From NCBI GenBank assembly GCA_035772735.1, contig JASDFA010000006.1, positions 29,491,501-29,555,500 of the forward strand: a stretch of DNA of 64,000 bases, read 5' to 3'. The notes below the pieces were generated by a model. That model did no database searches. It worked only from the letters and a program-made list of their open reading frames with translations, and was not told where the DNA came from. The stretch comes from Datura wrightii. Lineage: Eukaryota; Streptophyta; Magnoliopsida; Solanales; Solanaceae. Shown here in pieces: positions 1-12,273 of the stretch. Position 1 is the first letter of the stretch; each line of letters begins with the position of its first letter. The translations under genes were made by a program, and so were the position numbers.

Positions 1-4
1 TGAC

Positions 5-1290
5 TTGAGGGGGATGTTGAGAGAGGCTCGTGGTTCTTGGTACTCTATCCATCCAAGTGCCACCAAGATGTATCGTGATCTACCTGAAGTCTATTGGTGG
101 AATGGCATGAAGAAAGACATAGAGGAGTTTGTGGCTGTGTCTGAACTGCCAACAAGTGAAGGTCGAGCACCGGAGGCTGGAGGTATGCTTCAAGATATCT
201 GCATTCCTACTTAGAAGTGGGAAGAGATCAATATGGACTTCATTACAGGCTTGTCTCATACCCGCCGATAGCATGACTCTATATGGATGATCGTGGACAG
301 GTTGACCAAATCAACCCATTTTTTGCCAGTCAAAACTACCGATTTAGTTGAGAATTATGCTAGATTATACATTTGAGAGTTGGTTTGATTGAATGGTACC
401 CTTTTGTCCATCATCTCATATAGGCGTACTCAGTTCACCTCTCAGTTTTGGAGGTCTTTTCAAAAGGGACTTGGTACTCAGGTGAAGCTTAGCATAACTT
501 TTCACCCGCAAACTGATGGTTAGGTCAAGTGGACCACTCATACTCTTGAGGACATGTTAAGAGTATGTGTGATTAATTTCAAGGGTAGTTGGGATGATCA
601 CTTGCCTCTCATCAAGTTTGCCTATAATAATAGTTATCACTCCAACATTTAGATGGCTCTGTTTGAGGCACTTTACGGGTAGAGGTGTAGGTTGCCTATT
701 GGATAGTTCGAGGTAGATGAGGCTATGTTGATAGGGCCGGATTCAGTTCATGATGCTATGGAGATATTTCAGCTTATTACAGAGAGGCTGAAAACAGCTT
801 AGAGTCATAAAAAATCTTATGCGGATGTTAGGCGGAGAGAGCTTGAGTTTGATGTTGGCGATTGAGTGTTTCTAAAGGTGTCTCCCATGAAGGAAGTTAT
901 GAGGTTCGGTAAGAAAGAATGCTTAGTCCCCGATATGTTGGTCCTTATAGGATTCTGAGCCAAGTTGGCAAAGGGGCATATGAATTGGAGTTACCAGCAG
1001 AATTAGTTTCAGTGTATCTATTTTTTCATGTATCTTTGTTGAAAAAGTGCATTGGTGACCCAACCTTAGTTGTTCCAGTAGACAATATTGGTGTGAAGGA
1101 TAGCCTTACATATGAGGAGGTTCCGGTTAAGAACCTTGATCGTCAGATTTGGAAGTTGAGGAACAAGAAAGTAGCTTCAGTGAAAGTCTTGTGGAGAAAC
1201 CAGCTTGTTGAGGGAGCTACATGGGAAGCCGAAGCAGATATGATAGCTAGATACCCACATCTTTTTCTTTTCGGATCAGTTCCAGCATGA
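5..1290 (+). pseudogene. gypsy integrase plus chromodomain, broken
   Basis: The first 210 bases encode the integrase zinc-binding region: ATKMY followed by VYWWNGMKKDIEEFV. The usual CxxC is degraded to SELP. Bases 230-900 still show integrase-core phrases (NMDFITGL, then YNNSYHS near 625) but are crossed by many stops. The last open stretch, 919-1290, reads LSPRYVGPYRI, then VFFHVSLLKK-like sequence, then a chromodomain-like tail with VASVKVLWRN and ATWEAEADM, ending PHLF as in other Tekay-type elements. It would have inserted element cDNA and, through the chromodomain, steered it to heterochromatin. Many stops sit where CAG, CGA or TGG would be expected, the pattern of methylated-cytosine decay. 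It is certainly non-functional. Confidence 0.88.
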
Positions 1291-1516
1291 GGACCAATCT
1301 TCTTCTTAGTACTTTATTTAGTTTCATGTCAAGTTTATGTCTCTCAGTTTCTTTCATGTCATAACATGCATGAGTGTTTCATGAATTCAGTTCAGTCCTG
1401 TATCTTAGTCCGGAGTTAGTTCTCCGTCAGTTTTCAGTCTACAGTTCTTAGATTAGGGACTGCAACTCTTTCCTTATCTTTTTCACTTAATTAGTATCCA
1501 TTCGAGGATAAATATT

Positions 1517-1532
1517 CCCAAGGGGGAGATAA
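1517..1532 (+). promoter_or_regulatory. Polypurine tract of the left gypsy element
   Basis: A purine-rich run (AAGGGGGAGATAAA) lies directly before the inferred LTR start at 1533. This is the position of the primer for plus-strand DNA synthesis. The LTR start reads AGTAACACC where TGTAACACC is expected, so the terminal base is mutated. Confidence 0.65.
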
Positions 1533-3839
1533 AGTAACACCCTAAAAGTTCCTACAATTGAACCTTAGACTTGTAGCAGAATCAGTAGAAATATCCACAA
1601 TTTTCTCCTAGAACGACTCATGGTACGAGTCGTTGTTCCATGGTATGAGTCGTAGGAGGAATCATGATGAGCCAGTAGTTTCTATAACTAGTGATAACGA
1701 CTCATGAAATGAGTCATAGGTTGGTGTAACGAGTCATAGTCAGAAGTCGTGATAAGCCATTGGTTGTCAGGTCTTGGACATATGAGTCAAGGTATGAATT
1801 ATTGTATGGTGTGACGGGTCATGGTGTGATAGTCATAGGAGGGAGATTCTAAAGAGGTCTTAGGACTTCCAACTGACCACAAGTTACGGGACGACTCATG
1901 GTATGGTGGGAAGAGTCGTAGTGGGCACTCGTGGTCTAAAATATAGAACCTAGAAAATTCAACTGGCTAACGACGAGAGGATACCACCAGTCGTTGTTTG
2001 GTGGTACAACTCGTGATACAACCTGTGGTGCCTGGTAGTCAGATTTTAATTATGTGTTCCTTGGGGTATTTTTATAAATTTCTAAGCTTCTAACCCCTAA
2101 ATGACATTGTTTTGAAATTTTTTAAAGAGTTTTTTAAGGGGATTAACCTAGCCTAAGTCCTTATGCTCTCATAACTACATTAGATTTGAAATCCTCTCTC
2201 GAGATCAAGGCTAGGGTTTCTCATCAATTTCTCTCCCAATCTTCTTGGGTTTCCAAGACTAGTGAAGGAATTGCTTTACCTAGGTATGTAGGGTTATAAA
2301 TAGGAAAAAATTTTCCACTCTCATGCCCAATTTTGTCCCTATCTATAATTTGAAGTTTTCAAGTAGATTATGTTGAAATGCTAGGGTTTAACCCAATTTT
2401 ATACAATTATCTACGCTATCTCTATGGGTTCAATTTTCTCATGTTTCAATTGATGAAAAATAGTTATTAAGGCAGATTTTTCTCTCAAATACCTCATGAA
2501 TTGATGATTTCCAAGCTTATGATGATTATTCCCTATTATACATGATTTATGAGTTTCAAGTTTTTGAGCCCATGATTTCTAGTATGATGATTTATCAAAG
2601 TATACATGAATGTTTAAGAATTCTTAAACTTATGATTTCATGGTTTTAAATTATGAATCTTATTCAAGTATATATTATTTCATGATTTGCGCAAGCTCAT
2701 GTTAAGTCAAGTATGTTTTATCATGATTTTAGCCAAGGCTTACAAGATCAGTTTATAATAATTCTTGAGTCTAGACTCCTAAGAAATAGATTTAAGATAT
2801 GTTTTAAAGAGATCTTTTGAGAGTCGAACTCCCAAGAGATCTTTATGAGCTATATACATGTTTTTTGGGAGGAGTGTCTAGCACCGAGTAGGCCAGGTAT
2901 TCTAAGGACCCCATTCTCAGAACTACACGCCACCTAGGTATAAATTTGGGACCTCGAGAGAGAGAGTAATTCCCCCTGCCCGAGGGCATATCCCTAATAT
3001 CACACCTTGATCGTCCTTTGCTCTAGCAAGGCTTAGGATAACTCTGCCCACTTGAGCAAGATAGTTGGGGCATCATGTAAACTCTATCATGATGGTGTTG
3101 GTTACGATGAATCTCCCATTGTTTCATATGTTTTCAGCTACTCATGTTCATATCTTATGATATTATGTTTTATAGAATTGTTGACTCATCGATCACTTTA
3201 TGAGTTTTCACTTATGATTTCAAGAATGGCAAGCCATATGATTTCTATTTCAAAACCTTGGGTCATTATGTTTAGCTTATGATGAGTATCTCATGATTTA
3301 TGATTATTTCAAAAATATGACGTTTAGCATGCTATACTTACTCTCATGCTCTATCGAGTTTTATATTCATATCTTCGGACTATCATTTTACTAGCATGTT
3401 TTACTTTTTCTACATAGTCAGTACATTTCAAGTACTAACTGCATACTTTATGCTATATCATTTCATGATATAGGTTTGGGCTACCAGTTTCAGTCTCGTC
3501 ATTAGCCCCGCTCCTGCTTCAATCTAGATCTATCTCCGCTTAGGTGAGTCCTCATTACCCAAGGACGTTATCGGTTTTATGTTTTTAGCATGTCTATTCA
3601 GTTTCAGACATAGCGAGCTAGTTAGAAGCGTTATCCCATCAGCTCATCGTAGTAATAGAGGCTTTTCAAATAGCTATGTAGTAGATGGTCCAGCGTTGTG
3701 ATTTATCATTCTTGTTCATGCTTTATTTCCACTTAATAATGTTCTTATTCATGCTTTGTATATGGTATAGGTTATCTTGGAATCATTCGTGATTCTAGGT
3801 CTCGTGTCTTGATCCAAGGTCCTAGCTCGAGTTGTGACA
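1533..3839 (+). repeat. 3' LTR of the left gypsy element
   Basis: This stretch of about 2.3 kb runs from the polypurine tract to the terminal TGACA at 3839. The first 500 bases hold many copies of a palindrome-like motif (CGAGTCG, CGACTCA and relatives, 1611-2035). The remainder is AT-rich and has no coding potential. The matching 5' LTR is off the window, so its length is inferred only from the tract and the end motif. Short ORFs inside it have no recognisable product. Confidence 0.65.
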
Positions 3840-5990
3840 GTAGAATTTTCAATGCAGTCCGTATACCACTTTGATGACCCCCAATTGGAGATGAGTGGTA
3901 GGCCTCCAGTACACTCAGCATCTCAACCTCTAGAACACATCTATGAATTAGCCTGTCTGCACAAATTTGAAACAAATATGGCTCGTCCGAATAGAATCTT
4001 CGCACATCAAATAGGAACTTCTACCTTTGCTGGGAGGTCAGGTCTGCAGGAATCAGGTCACTCAAAATAATTCAAATAATCAGCAAACCATGGGATCAGA
4101 TCTTGTAATATAGGCAACAAATGTTCATTTGGAAATGTATCATTAACGTCGACCTCATCCTTCGATCTTTTCTCTACCTCCAACGTAGATAAGTGATTAG
4201 CCACCTGATTTTCAGTTCCCTTTCGGTCCTTTACTTTGAACTCAAATTCCTGTATGAGCAATACCCATCTAATTTTTAACCTCAGCTTAGAATCCTTCTT
4301 TGACATCAAATACTATAGTGCTGCATGGTCACTATGGACAATCACCTTAGTTCCGAGCAAGTATGCTCGAAACATTTCAATTGCAACAACTACTACTAGC
4401 AACTCCTGCTCAGTCACAGTATAATTTTTCTGAGCTGCATTGAGTGTCTTGCTGGCATAATAGATGGGGTGAAATTTTGCTCTCCTTTGGCCTAAGACAG
4501 CACCAGTGCAACTCCACTGGCATCGCACATCACCTCAAACGGAAGAGACCAATCTGGTGCTATAATAATGGGGGCTGAGGTGAGTCTTTCCTTCAGGCAT
4601 TCAAAACCTTTCAGACAAGCATCATCAAAATTGAATTTCACCTCCTTTTCAAGTAGCTTTCACAAATGTTTCGCAATCTTTGAAAAATCTTTGATACACC
4701 TCCTATAAAACCCTGCATATCCTAAAAAGCTCGAAATACCTTTGACAGAAATAGGTGGTATCAATCCTACGATAACCTCAATTTTAGCTTTGTCCACCTC
4801 TATTCCTTTTCCCGAAATTCTGTGGCTTAGCCCAATTCCCTCTTTGACCATAAAATGGCATTTTTTTTCAGTTAAATACTAGATTGGTTTCTTCACACCT
4901 GCTAAGCACTTTGCTCAAATGCTCAAGACAATCTTCAAAGGAATCACCCACGACCGAGAAATCATCCATAAATAATTCAATGGTGTCCTCCACCATGTTT
5001 GAAAAGATGGACATCATTCAGCGCTAATATGTGGCAGGTGTATTGCATAATCCGAAGGGAATTCTCCTGAAATCAATAGTCCCACAAGGACATGTAAATG
5101 TGATTTTCTCTTGATCCTCTGGGGCTATGGAGATTTGATTGTACCTCAAATAACCATCAAGAAAGCACTACCATCCTCTGCTTGCCAATTTGTCAAGCAT
5201 TTGGTCTATGATAGGCATCGGAAAGTGGTCCTTCTATGTCCAGTTTCGATAATCCATGCAAACACACCAACCTATGACCAACCTTGTTGAGACTTTCTCA
5301 TTCTTCTCATTTGGCACTACCGTAATTCCATCCCTTTTTGGTGAACATTGTACCAGACACCCTCTTACTATTAGCTATGGGATAGATAACACCAACATCT
5401 AGCCATTTGATAATCATTTTCTTCACCAACTCTTGTATGGATGGATTCAATCTTAGCTAATGCTCTATACTTGGTGCACAGTTTGGCTCAAGCTGAATTT
5501 TGTTGGTACATATGCCTGGAGAGATCCCGATGCTGCCAGTGATGGTCCAACCAATTGCCTTCTTGGACCTTCTCAGCATTGATACCAGGGCCTCAACTTG
5601 CCACTCTACAAGGTTTGTAGCAATAATTACTGGGAAAGTATTGTTCTCCCCCAAATGCATATTTCAGATGTGGAGGTAGAGCTTTAAGCTCCAAGACTGG
5701 TAGTACTTCAATTGAAGGTTTCGCTAGAGGGGTTGCACGATTCTTTAGATTAAGGTCCAACTTTTTTTTATCTAAAGAGTCAGGACCCCATTCCACCCAG
5801 TGCATTTACCATCCCTGTGTACCCTTGGACATCATCCTCCTCAAATTTCATAAGTATGGCTGCTAGTTTCTCTACACCTAGCCTCTCCTCCAGGGGCACT
5901 AGCGACCTCCTGTACTCCATAGGATTGGTCACAGAGGTTGTTCTCAAGTTAAGAGACTTCTACTACTCAGAGTGATTGAACCTTGCCACA
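3840..5990 (-). pseudogene. Athila-like pol (RT, RNase H, integrase N-part), broken
   Basis: In order on minus: a pre-RT linker with ALPPHLKYAFG (near 5660) and AIGWTI then GISPGICTNKI (5450-5600), which is characteristic of Athila-like polyproteins; degraded RT palm sequence (about 4860-5450); RT thumb with SSFLGYAGFYRR (4660-4851); RNase H with YYASKTLN, then YTVTEQELL and VIVHSDHAAL (4313-4528); the connection with [16 protein letters not shown] (4058-4309); and the integrase zinc-binding start with GGHQSG (3840-4005). The frame is broken repeatedly by stops and indels. It is cut at 3840 by the neighbouring LTR, so the integrase core is absent. No function is expected. Confidence 0.85.
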
Positions 5991-6087
5991 CAGGAGCCTA
6001 AATAAAACCAAAAACAAAAGAACATATAAATGAGGAAATAAAGACTAAAAGCTAAATAAAAGCAATTAATCAATAATAAGTTGTATC

Positions 6088-6104
6088 CCCCGACAACGAT
6101 GCTG
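6088..6104 (-). promoter_or_regulatory. Primer binding site, tRNA-Asp type, degraded
   Basis: On minus the sequence resembles TGGCGCCGTTGCCGGGG, the complement of the plant tRNA-Asp 3' end, with several mismatches. It lies five bases beyond the LTR end, as expected for priming minus-strand synthesis. The better copy at 49,031-49,047 supports the reading. Confidence 0.65.
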
Positions 6105-7173
6105 TTTTTGATAACGCTCAAATTATACCTCTGAAGAAGTAAAACACGGACGTTGTCAATAAAGAACCCAACTAAGGTTGGGGTTGATCCCACAGGGAAT
6201 ATAGTTAATATATAGACTAATGCTAGTATTCACGCTTTTAGTTTAATTATTTTATAATGGGGGTTTTATATAAAACAATTTGGTGACAATGTTGAAATAT
6301 TATTGTAATCAAAGTTATGCAATGAACTAGGGAAGTATTCCTCATGGCTTCTTAACTAGGTCAGATTAGTACATTTGTGATCTATCCCAATACTTAACCT
6401 GTAGAAATGATAAACTATGTTCATCCAAATGACTGATTCGTCCCTATTAGATGACTCTACTCAATCACCCAGTTAGGTCTCATGAGCGATTTAATTTTAA
6501 CTTTTATCAATAGTTCCAAATTAATTTTTCTACAACCGCAGCTCAAGCTATTCAGTGAAACTTAACTTCAAGGATTTATTGTTCTTCTATTTTTCTAATC
6601 TTTATATCTCTAGGTTCAAGAAAGAAGAGAATTCAGGCTAGTCCTAACATTGTGCACCGTTAAGAAATATTAATCATGAAGAAAAGAATAATACATGCAT
6701 TCGTATTGGTTTAGAATCACTTTGTGTTAACCCTAGCTTGTTATTCCGCCATGGTTCCCACAACCCTAGTTGTGGAGGGTTTAGCTATTCATGATTGCAA
6801 GAATGAAATCAGATTTCATAGAAGAAAATATAATTAAACACTTACAACATTAATGAAAGAAAAATCCAATAATCAATTACACAATCAAACTTTGAAAAAT
6901 CAAGAACAATGATGAATCCTCTCAAGGTTTTCACGTATTAGTTTTCCAAGAAGTGTTCAGAAAACCAAAACCCCGAATTACAATGAAATTATCAATTCTG
7001 TTAAGGAAAAGAACATAAGAATATTTATACAATTAATGAAATTCTTTCCTAAATTAGCAGGGATTCTGCTGTCGAGAAATCTACGAGTCATAGCATGATG
7101 CTACGAGTCGTGGTATGCTTCCGCAGTATGAGTCTGCAGCTTCTGGTCTTCTCAGATAATAGAGGTTGATACG

Positions 7174-8618
7174 TGATCTTGGGCAGATTTATATGCCCAA
7201 GTGATACTCAAACATATTATTTTCGCCTTGTTTGTGTGCAATGTGTATATATTCTCATGTAATTGGTAATAAAATGTGAATTTATACTAACCAACATGAT
7301 TAGGATTTGTTTTGCAGGTAAATATGATTTTTAGGAGCTAAAATGCATGTTGGAACTATATCGGAGTTGGACTTGGATACGAGCGTGGAAAAGACATTGG
7401 AATGCACAATTTATAGGGGCTCCGCGATGGAGCCGTGCCACGCTACCATCGCGGTAGCACACTGCCTGGACAGGAATTAAAATGGCAAATTCCAGTGTGC
7501 CATCGCGTCAGCTCCGTGGCACGGAGAGAGGCCTCCGCGTTGGCCTCCGTGCCACGTTGAGGCTAATTTACCGGACCCTGAAATTCCAGTGAAGGTCCGC
7601 GTCCACGCCGTGTCACGGAGGCAGTGCTCCGCGTTGGCCTCTGTGACACGTTGCTTGTTATTCCGGAAAAAATTTCCCACTAGTATAAATAGCACACTTA
7701 GGTTTATTTTAATCAGTTTTTAGTTTTTAGACTGAGTTCAGAAGTGGAGAGCAAGGACGTGGGTTAGGAGCAGTTGAGGAACGAAAAAGCTAAGGGATTT
7801 CTTCTCTTCTTTTCTTCTTTCTATCAATTGTACGTATGATTTACACTCATTTTAGGATGATCAATCCACAAATGAGTGGCTAATTCTCTTCCTTGCTGAG
7901 GTTTTGACACTTGTAATGAATTTTGATTATAATTGATATGGTTTTCTTCTTCTTCTTCCATGTTGTTCTATTAATTCTTGTTCTTACTGCATTAGTGTGT
8001 GGCCGACATTAATGTACATCTAAAAAGTCCAATTTCACTCAAAAGAGCAAGAAATTGGAAAGTTGTGAATTAATAGGGTATTGTTCTTAACTTGATTTGA
8101 GAAAATTGGGTTTTGATGTGCTTTCCTGATAGAAATATACTTGAAAGCCGTATTAGTCAATTTAGAAACCGGAATTGTATTGCTAGGTCATAAATTGCAT
8201 TTGATCACAGAAATGTAGACGGATGGTTTATGATTCTAAAGTGAAATTAAATACGAGAGTTTTAATTTCTAGACGAATGTTCTTGGCTAGCAACATGAAG
8301 AAGAGATTAACCAAATTATCATGATTATCAAGTTCATTACTTGTTCTTAACCTTGGCATGTTCATATCCATTGTCTAAATTCACAGTAAATAGTTGTTAT
8401 TAATTTTAGTATATATAGTTTAGAAACAAAAACTCAAGTAACTGTTGGTTACATTGTTGTTAGCATAATTAGAAGTGAAATAGGAATATAGTAAACTAGG
8501 CAACTTTACATATCTTGAGCCTCCTTGGATCGATACTTGGCTACTTAGCCACTTTATTACTTGTTTGACCACGTGCACTTGCGTGTCGGTTTTTAACCTA
8601 TACCGGAACACCCGAACA
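7174..8618 (+). repeat. Solo LTR, 1445 bp, with 5-bp target duplication
   Basis: It begins TGATCTTGGGC and ends CCCGAACA. The flanks are ATACG at 7169-7173 and ATACG at 8619-8623, a perfect five-base target duplication. No internal element sequence is present, so it arose by recombination between two LTRs of one insertion. Near its start is an inverted repeat, CTTGGGC...GCCCAAG (7178-7201). The end segment contains GATCGATACTTGGCTAC and CACGTGCACTTGCGTG, phrases I associate with Tat-type LTRs. It sits inside the Athila-like LTR. Confidence 0.85.
7420..7690 (+). promoter_or_regulatory. LTR promoter region: GC-rich inverted repeats and TATA box
   Basis: Three inverted repeats lie in a row: CCGCGATGG (7422) with CCATCGCGG (7446); CGTGGCACGGAG (7515) with CTCCGTGCCACG (7545); and CGTGTCACGGAG (near 7613) with an imperfect partner ending ACACG (near 7650). 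They are followed by TATAAATA near 7683. Each large hairpin loop carries CTCCGCGTTGGC. Position and order suggest the U3 promoter of this LTR. The same module recurs in the unrelated LTR at 24,594-24,707. Confidence 0.6.
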
Positions 8619-9449
8619 ATACGACTCATATAATGTTACTACGAGTCATAGGAGCTTGTCATAGCTTGAACTTCTGATAGTTGACATCACTGATCATCTT
8701 CTTATGGGTCCGTAATATGATTCGTACAATGCTGGAATGACTCGGGCAATCCTTTCGTGCCCTGAATCTACCAAGTGTCCAGTTCTGTAAATCTCACCAA
8801 GAATCTATCAGTATGACTTATTCCATGGCATCACGACTCGTGTCCTCTGCTCGTACCACTAGATTCTACAGATGCACATCTTCTGGTTCTTTAACCATAT
8901 ACCTTTAGTACGGCTTGTACTGTCAGTCGTATGATGGATCTGCAATTTTGCATTTTCTCTAAAATTGTGCTACAGATGGATGGTATGGCTCATAGCAGGA
9001 TGGTACGACTCGTACTGAAACCTGAAATAAGTCATTTTCTATATTTTTATCTCCTTTTTTAAAATCCAACTCTCGGACCTGATTTCCCTGAAAATAAAGT
9101 AAAAGAAACTCATATTTGTATAAACATACCTAAGACCAAGCATTTTTCCTATATTTTAAGCGTCAAAAGTGTCGTAAAACCGTGACATATCAGTTTAGCA
9201 GAGGGAAGGTACATACCTGTGAGCTTGATAGGAACCAGGTTCTACCTTAAGGTGTCGTGCCATTATCCTAATTTGTTGAATGATGAAAAAACTAAGGGTA
9301 ATATCATTAGTTCTTCACGACTCTACTATGGTTTAGCCTGGGGTATGTACCTATAAGAAGATACGAGATTGAGTTAGAATTTGTATAGTTTAGTGATCAA
9401 GTAGCATAAAATTATTCATAATCTAGTCAACATTATGGGAGATGTTGAG

Positions 9450-10860
9450 GTGATGTTCAAAGTTGTTTGATGAGGCTAAGTTCTAGGCATTCCTCTCAAA
9501 GTGTTCTTTTCCAAATGCTTTTATAAAAATGTCTTCTACTTGGTCCTTAATTTTACAAAAGTTAACGAAAATATATCCTTTTTCAACATAATATCTAAGA
9601 AAATAATGGTGAACATCAATGCGCTAAGCTCTCTTATGATGGGCCGAGTTCTTTGCCATATTCATTACACTGATATTGTCGAACATAATGGAATGCACTC
9701 TAGAGATATCCCATAGGCTTCGAGTATTTGTTTGATCCTTAGTACTTGTGGATGACATGAGCCCACAGTCATATATTCTACCTCAGTTAAGGATACTGAG
9801 TTTTGCTTCTTTGTATCCTAGGATATTAAGCAGGGCCCAAAAAGTGTGTCATTCCTAATGTGCACTTTCTATCAATCAATTACCCTGCATACTCTTCATC
9901 GGCATACCCTGTTAGATTGAACGATTCTCCTTCTGAGTACCGGTGTTCTCTTAAGATATTAAAAGTCCTTTTAACAGACTTCAAGTGTGATTCTTTTGGA
10001 TTAGACTAGAATCTTTTATAGAGACTTACACTAAACACTATGTTTGGGTGACCAGCTGTTAGGTAGAGGAGGGAACCAATCATGCCTCTATACTTTGTTT
10101 CTTCAACTTCTGAACCAAGTTCATCCATATGTAGTTTTGTTGTTGTGGTAATGGGAGCATCATTTATCTTAGAATTTACCATGATAAATGGGATAACCTT
10201 GATATAGTTATGTTGATGAATTGATGTCCCACCCTCAGTTTATTTGATTCGTAACCCTAAAAAGAAGTTTAGTTTACCCCCATACTCATTTCAAAATTTT
10301 CACCCATCAATTTTGCAAATTCACTGCCTAGACCTTTATCCGTGGATCCAAAGATAATATCACCCACGTATACTTGAACAATCAACGTATTATTCCCTCT
10401 TTCCCTTAGGAATAGTATGTTGTCAATTTTTCCTCTAGTGTAGTCATGGTGCAGAAGTAATTTTGAGAACCTGTCATACTATGATCTGGGGGCCTGTTTG
10501 AATACATATAGAGCCTTGTTCAACTTATATTCATGATCAAGAAACTCATGATGTTTGAAATCAAGAGGTTGTTTGACATAAACCTCTTTTTGCAGATACC
10601 CATTCAAAATGCATTTTTAACATCCATTTGATATAGCTTGAACCTTATAAACATAACAAAGAAAATCAACATTCTTATTTCTTTCATTATGGCAACAGTA
10701 ACAAAAGGCTCATCATAGCCTATACCTTCTTCTTGATTATATCCTTGCACTACTAATCTGGACTTGTTTTTGGTGATTGATGATTATCAAGTTTATTCAT
10801 GTGGATCCATCTTGTGTCCTTATCATTGTGTTGTTCGTTGGGCGAAAAACCAGATTCCAT
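9450..10860 (-). pseudogene. copia RT and RNase H, broken
   Basis: The RT active-site block on minus (10,330-10,390) reads VYVGDIIFGS, then EMSMG. The family motif is YVDD, so one of the two catalytic aspartates is replaced by glycine. The RNase H C-terminus (9460-9720, minus) reads DNISVMNMAKNSAHHKRA, then DVHHYFLR and DQVEDIFIKAFGKEHFER, the usual copia ending. Stops and frame changes separate these blocks. The enzyme would copy element RNA into DNA; this copy cannot. Confidence 0.82.
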
Positions 10861-11289
10861 ACATTGCTTATTTCGAACTAATTTAATTCTTCCTGCAAGG
10901 ATTTCTTGATGTTCTTATGTTCAATCATGAAAAGGTAAGTTGAGAAGGCACATAAGTTCCTTAATTTTGACCTAATCTGAATTCCTAAATTTAAACGAGT
11001 AGGCATGTTTAGAACAAGGTGAGAACTCTTGTATTTCCAGTTACTTATAGTTATGCCTTGAGTTTTTGGAATACTAGAAAAACCAGGTTCACCAAGAAAC
11101 GTGTGTTGAGTATAGGGGACCAAACCTTCACTAGTCACACTAGGTTGACCACTTACTATGATTGTTGTTGGGTTGTTGATATTTGTTCTTTCCGTTGATT
11201 CACCTGTGCTTCTTGTAATGGATTGCAAAATGATGAACCAGGTTCATCTTTGTTGTTTTTTATAAGAGCCTCCAATTTCTTTGATGTCT

Positions 11290-12273
11290 TCCTATACATG
11301 TATAAGATGAAAAGAGTTTGATTCATCAAAGATTACATGCACACTTTTCTCAATACAGTTTATCCTTTTGTTTAGCACCTTGTAGGCTTTGCTTTGTGAA
11401 AAGTATCCCAAAAATATTCCTTCATCACTTTTTACATTAAATTTTTTCAAGGCTTCTTTACCATTATTATGAACATAACTTGCATGCAAATTCCATGAGA
11501 TACTTCTTTCTTTTTATCAGTTCATATGGAGTTTTTTCAATCAATAGTCTAATCATGCATCAATTTATGAGATAACAAGTTGTGTTCATAACTTCAACCA
11601 GTATTCTTTTGATAATCCACTAGCAAACAACTTTGTTCAGGACATATCTTCAAGAGTCATGTTATTTCTTTCAACCACTCCATTTTGATGAGGTGTTCTA
11701 GAAGAAAAGAAATTATGATCTATTCCTAATGCTGCACAATATTCCTGGAATCTTGAATTTGCAAACTTTGTCCCATGATCAAATCAAATGCTCATTAGTT
11801 TGTAGTTGAGTTTTTTTAAAAACTTGTCCGGCAAATATGGTGAATACTTCAAAACTTTCTTTTTTGGATCTGAAGAACAAAGTCCATGTAACTATGGAGT
11901 AGTCGTCTATTATGAAAGACACATACTTCTTTCATCCTCTGCATGGTGCTCTTATTGGTCCACATAGATCTATGTGTATGAGTTTTAAACACCTTGAAGT
12001 GCTAACCATTTTCTTTGGCTTGAACGGTGACTTCACATATTTTTTTTCACATGCATCACATATCATTTTTTCACTGAATTTTTTCTTGGGTAAATCATGA
12101 ACTAGGTCCTTCTCTACTAGTTTATTTAAATGTGAGAAGCTAGCATGACCCAGTTGTTTATGCCAGAGTAAAGAGTTATCTATGATAACACTAATACATG
12201 TGAGGTTTTCTCCCATAGGTTCAAGTATATCAGCCTTGTAGATATTTTTGTGTCTTTTTTCTTTTAGAATCAA
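11290..12273 (-). pseudogene. copia integrase, broken
   Basis: Bases 12,273-11,932 encode the pre-integrase zinc-binding domain (LWHKQLGHASF, then CDACEKKYVKSPF) and the start of the core (LIHIDLCGPIR, with the first catalytic D). The central part (11,500-11,930) is crossed by stops but keeps the copia order. Bases 11,489-11,292 encode the C-terminal block SDEGIFLGYFSQSKAYKV and VHVIFDES. The domain order and the GPIR motif identify a copia integrase. Confidence 0.85.

Larger units (their letters stand above)
1..3839 (+). mobile_element. Decayed Ty3/gypsy chromovirus-like element (Tekay/Del type), 3' part with 3' LTR
   Basis: The window opens inside the pol gene of a plus-strand gypsy element. 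Integrase zinc-binding and core relics are followed by a chromodomain-like C-terminus, a polypurine tract near 1519-1531 and a 2.3-kb LTR ending in TGACA at 3839. The 5' part lies outside the window, so no target duplication can be checked. The junction at 3839/3840 falls inside the integrase of a minus-strand Athila-like element, so this copy probably inserted into that one. Lineage assignment rests on the similarity of the integrase and chromodomain to those of the better preserved copy at 42,999-44,901. Confidence 0.85.
3840..9187 (-). mobile_element. Athila-like gypsy element, minus strand, truncated
   Basis: Read on minus: an LTR from 9187 down to 6109 (interrupted by a solo LTR), a tRNA-Asp-type primer site at about 6104-6088, a short non-coding leader, then pol relics down to 3840 where the left gypsy LTR cuts it off. 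The gag region is missing: pol begins within about 300 bases of the primer site. A related LTR in the opposite orientation starts at 24,097. The two begin with alignable sequence (TGT..., then TTTACRACAC) and share the text around the primer site. Confidence 0.8.
6109..9187 (-). repeat. LTR of the Athila-like element (interrupted)
   Basis: On minus it starts TGTCACGG at 9187 and ends in TATCA at 6109. It is split by a 1445-bp solo LTR at 7174-8618, so its own length is about 1.63 kb. The part from 8624 to about 9010 and from 7080 to 7170 is dense in CGAGTCG-like motifs. The segment next to the primer site reads, on minus, CCCTGTGGGATC...CAACC...GGGTTCTTTATTGACAA and matches the plus-strand LTR end near 48,940-49,020. 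Confidence 0.75.

Noticed and set aside
1611..2035. Spaced short repeats resembling a CRISPR array
   Set aside because: Spacing is irregular, the motif varies, and the context is a plant LTR.
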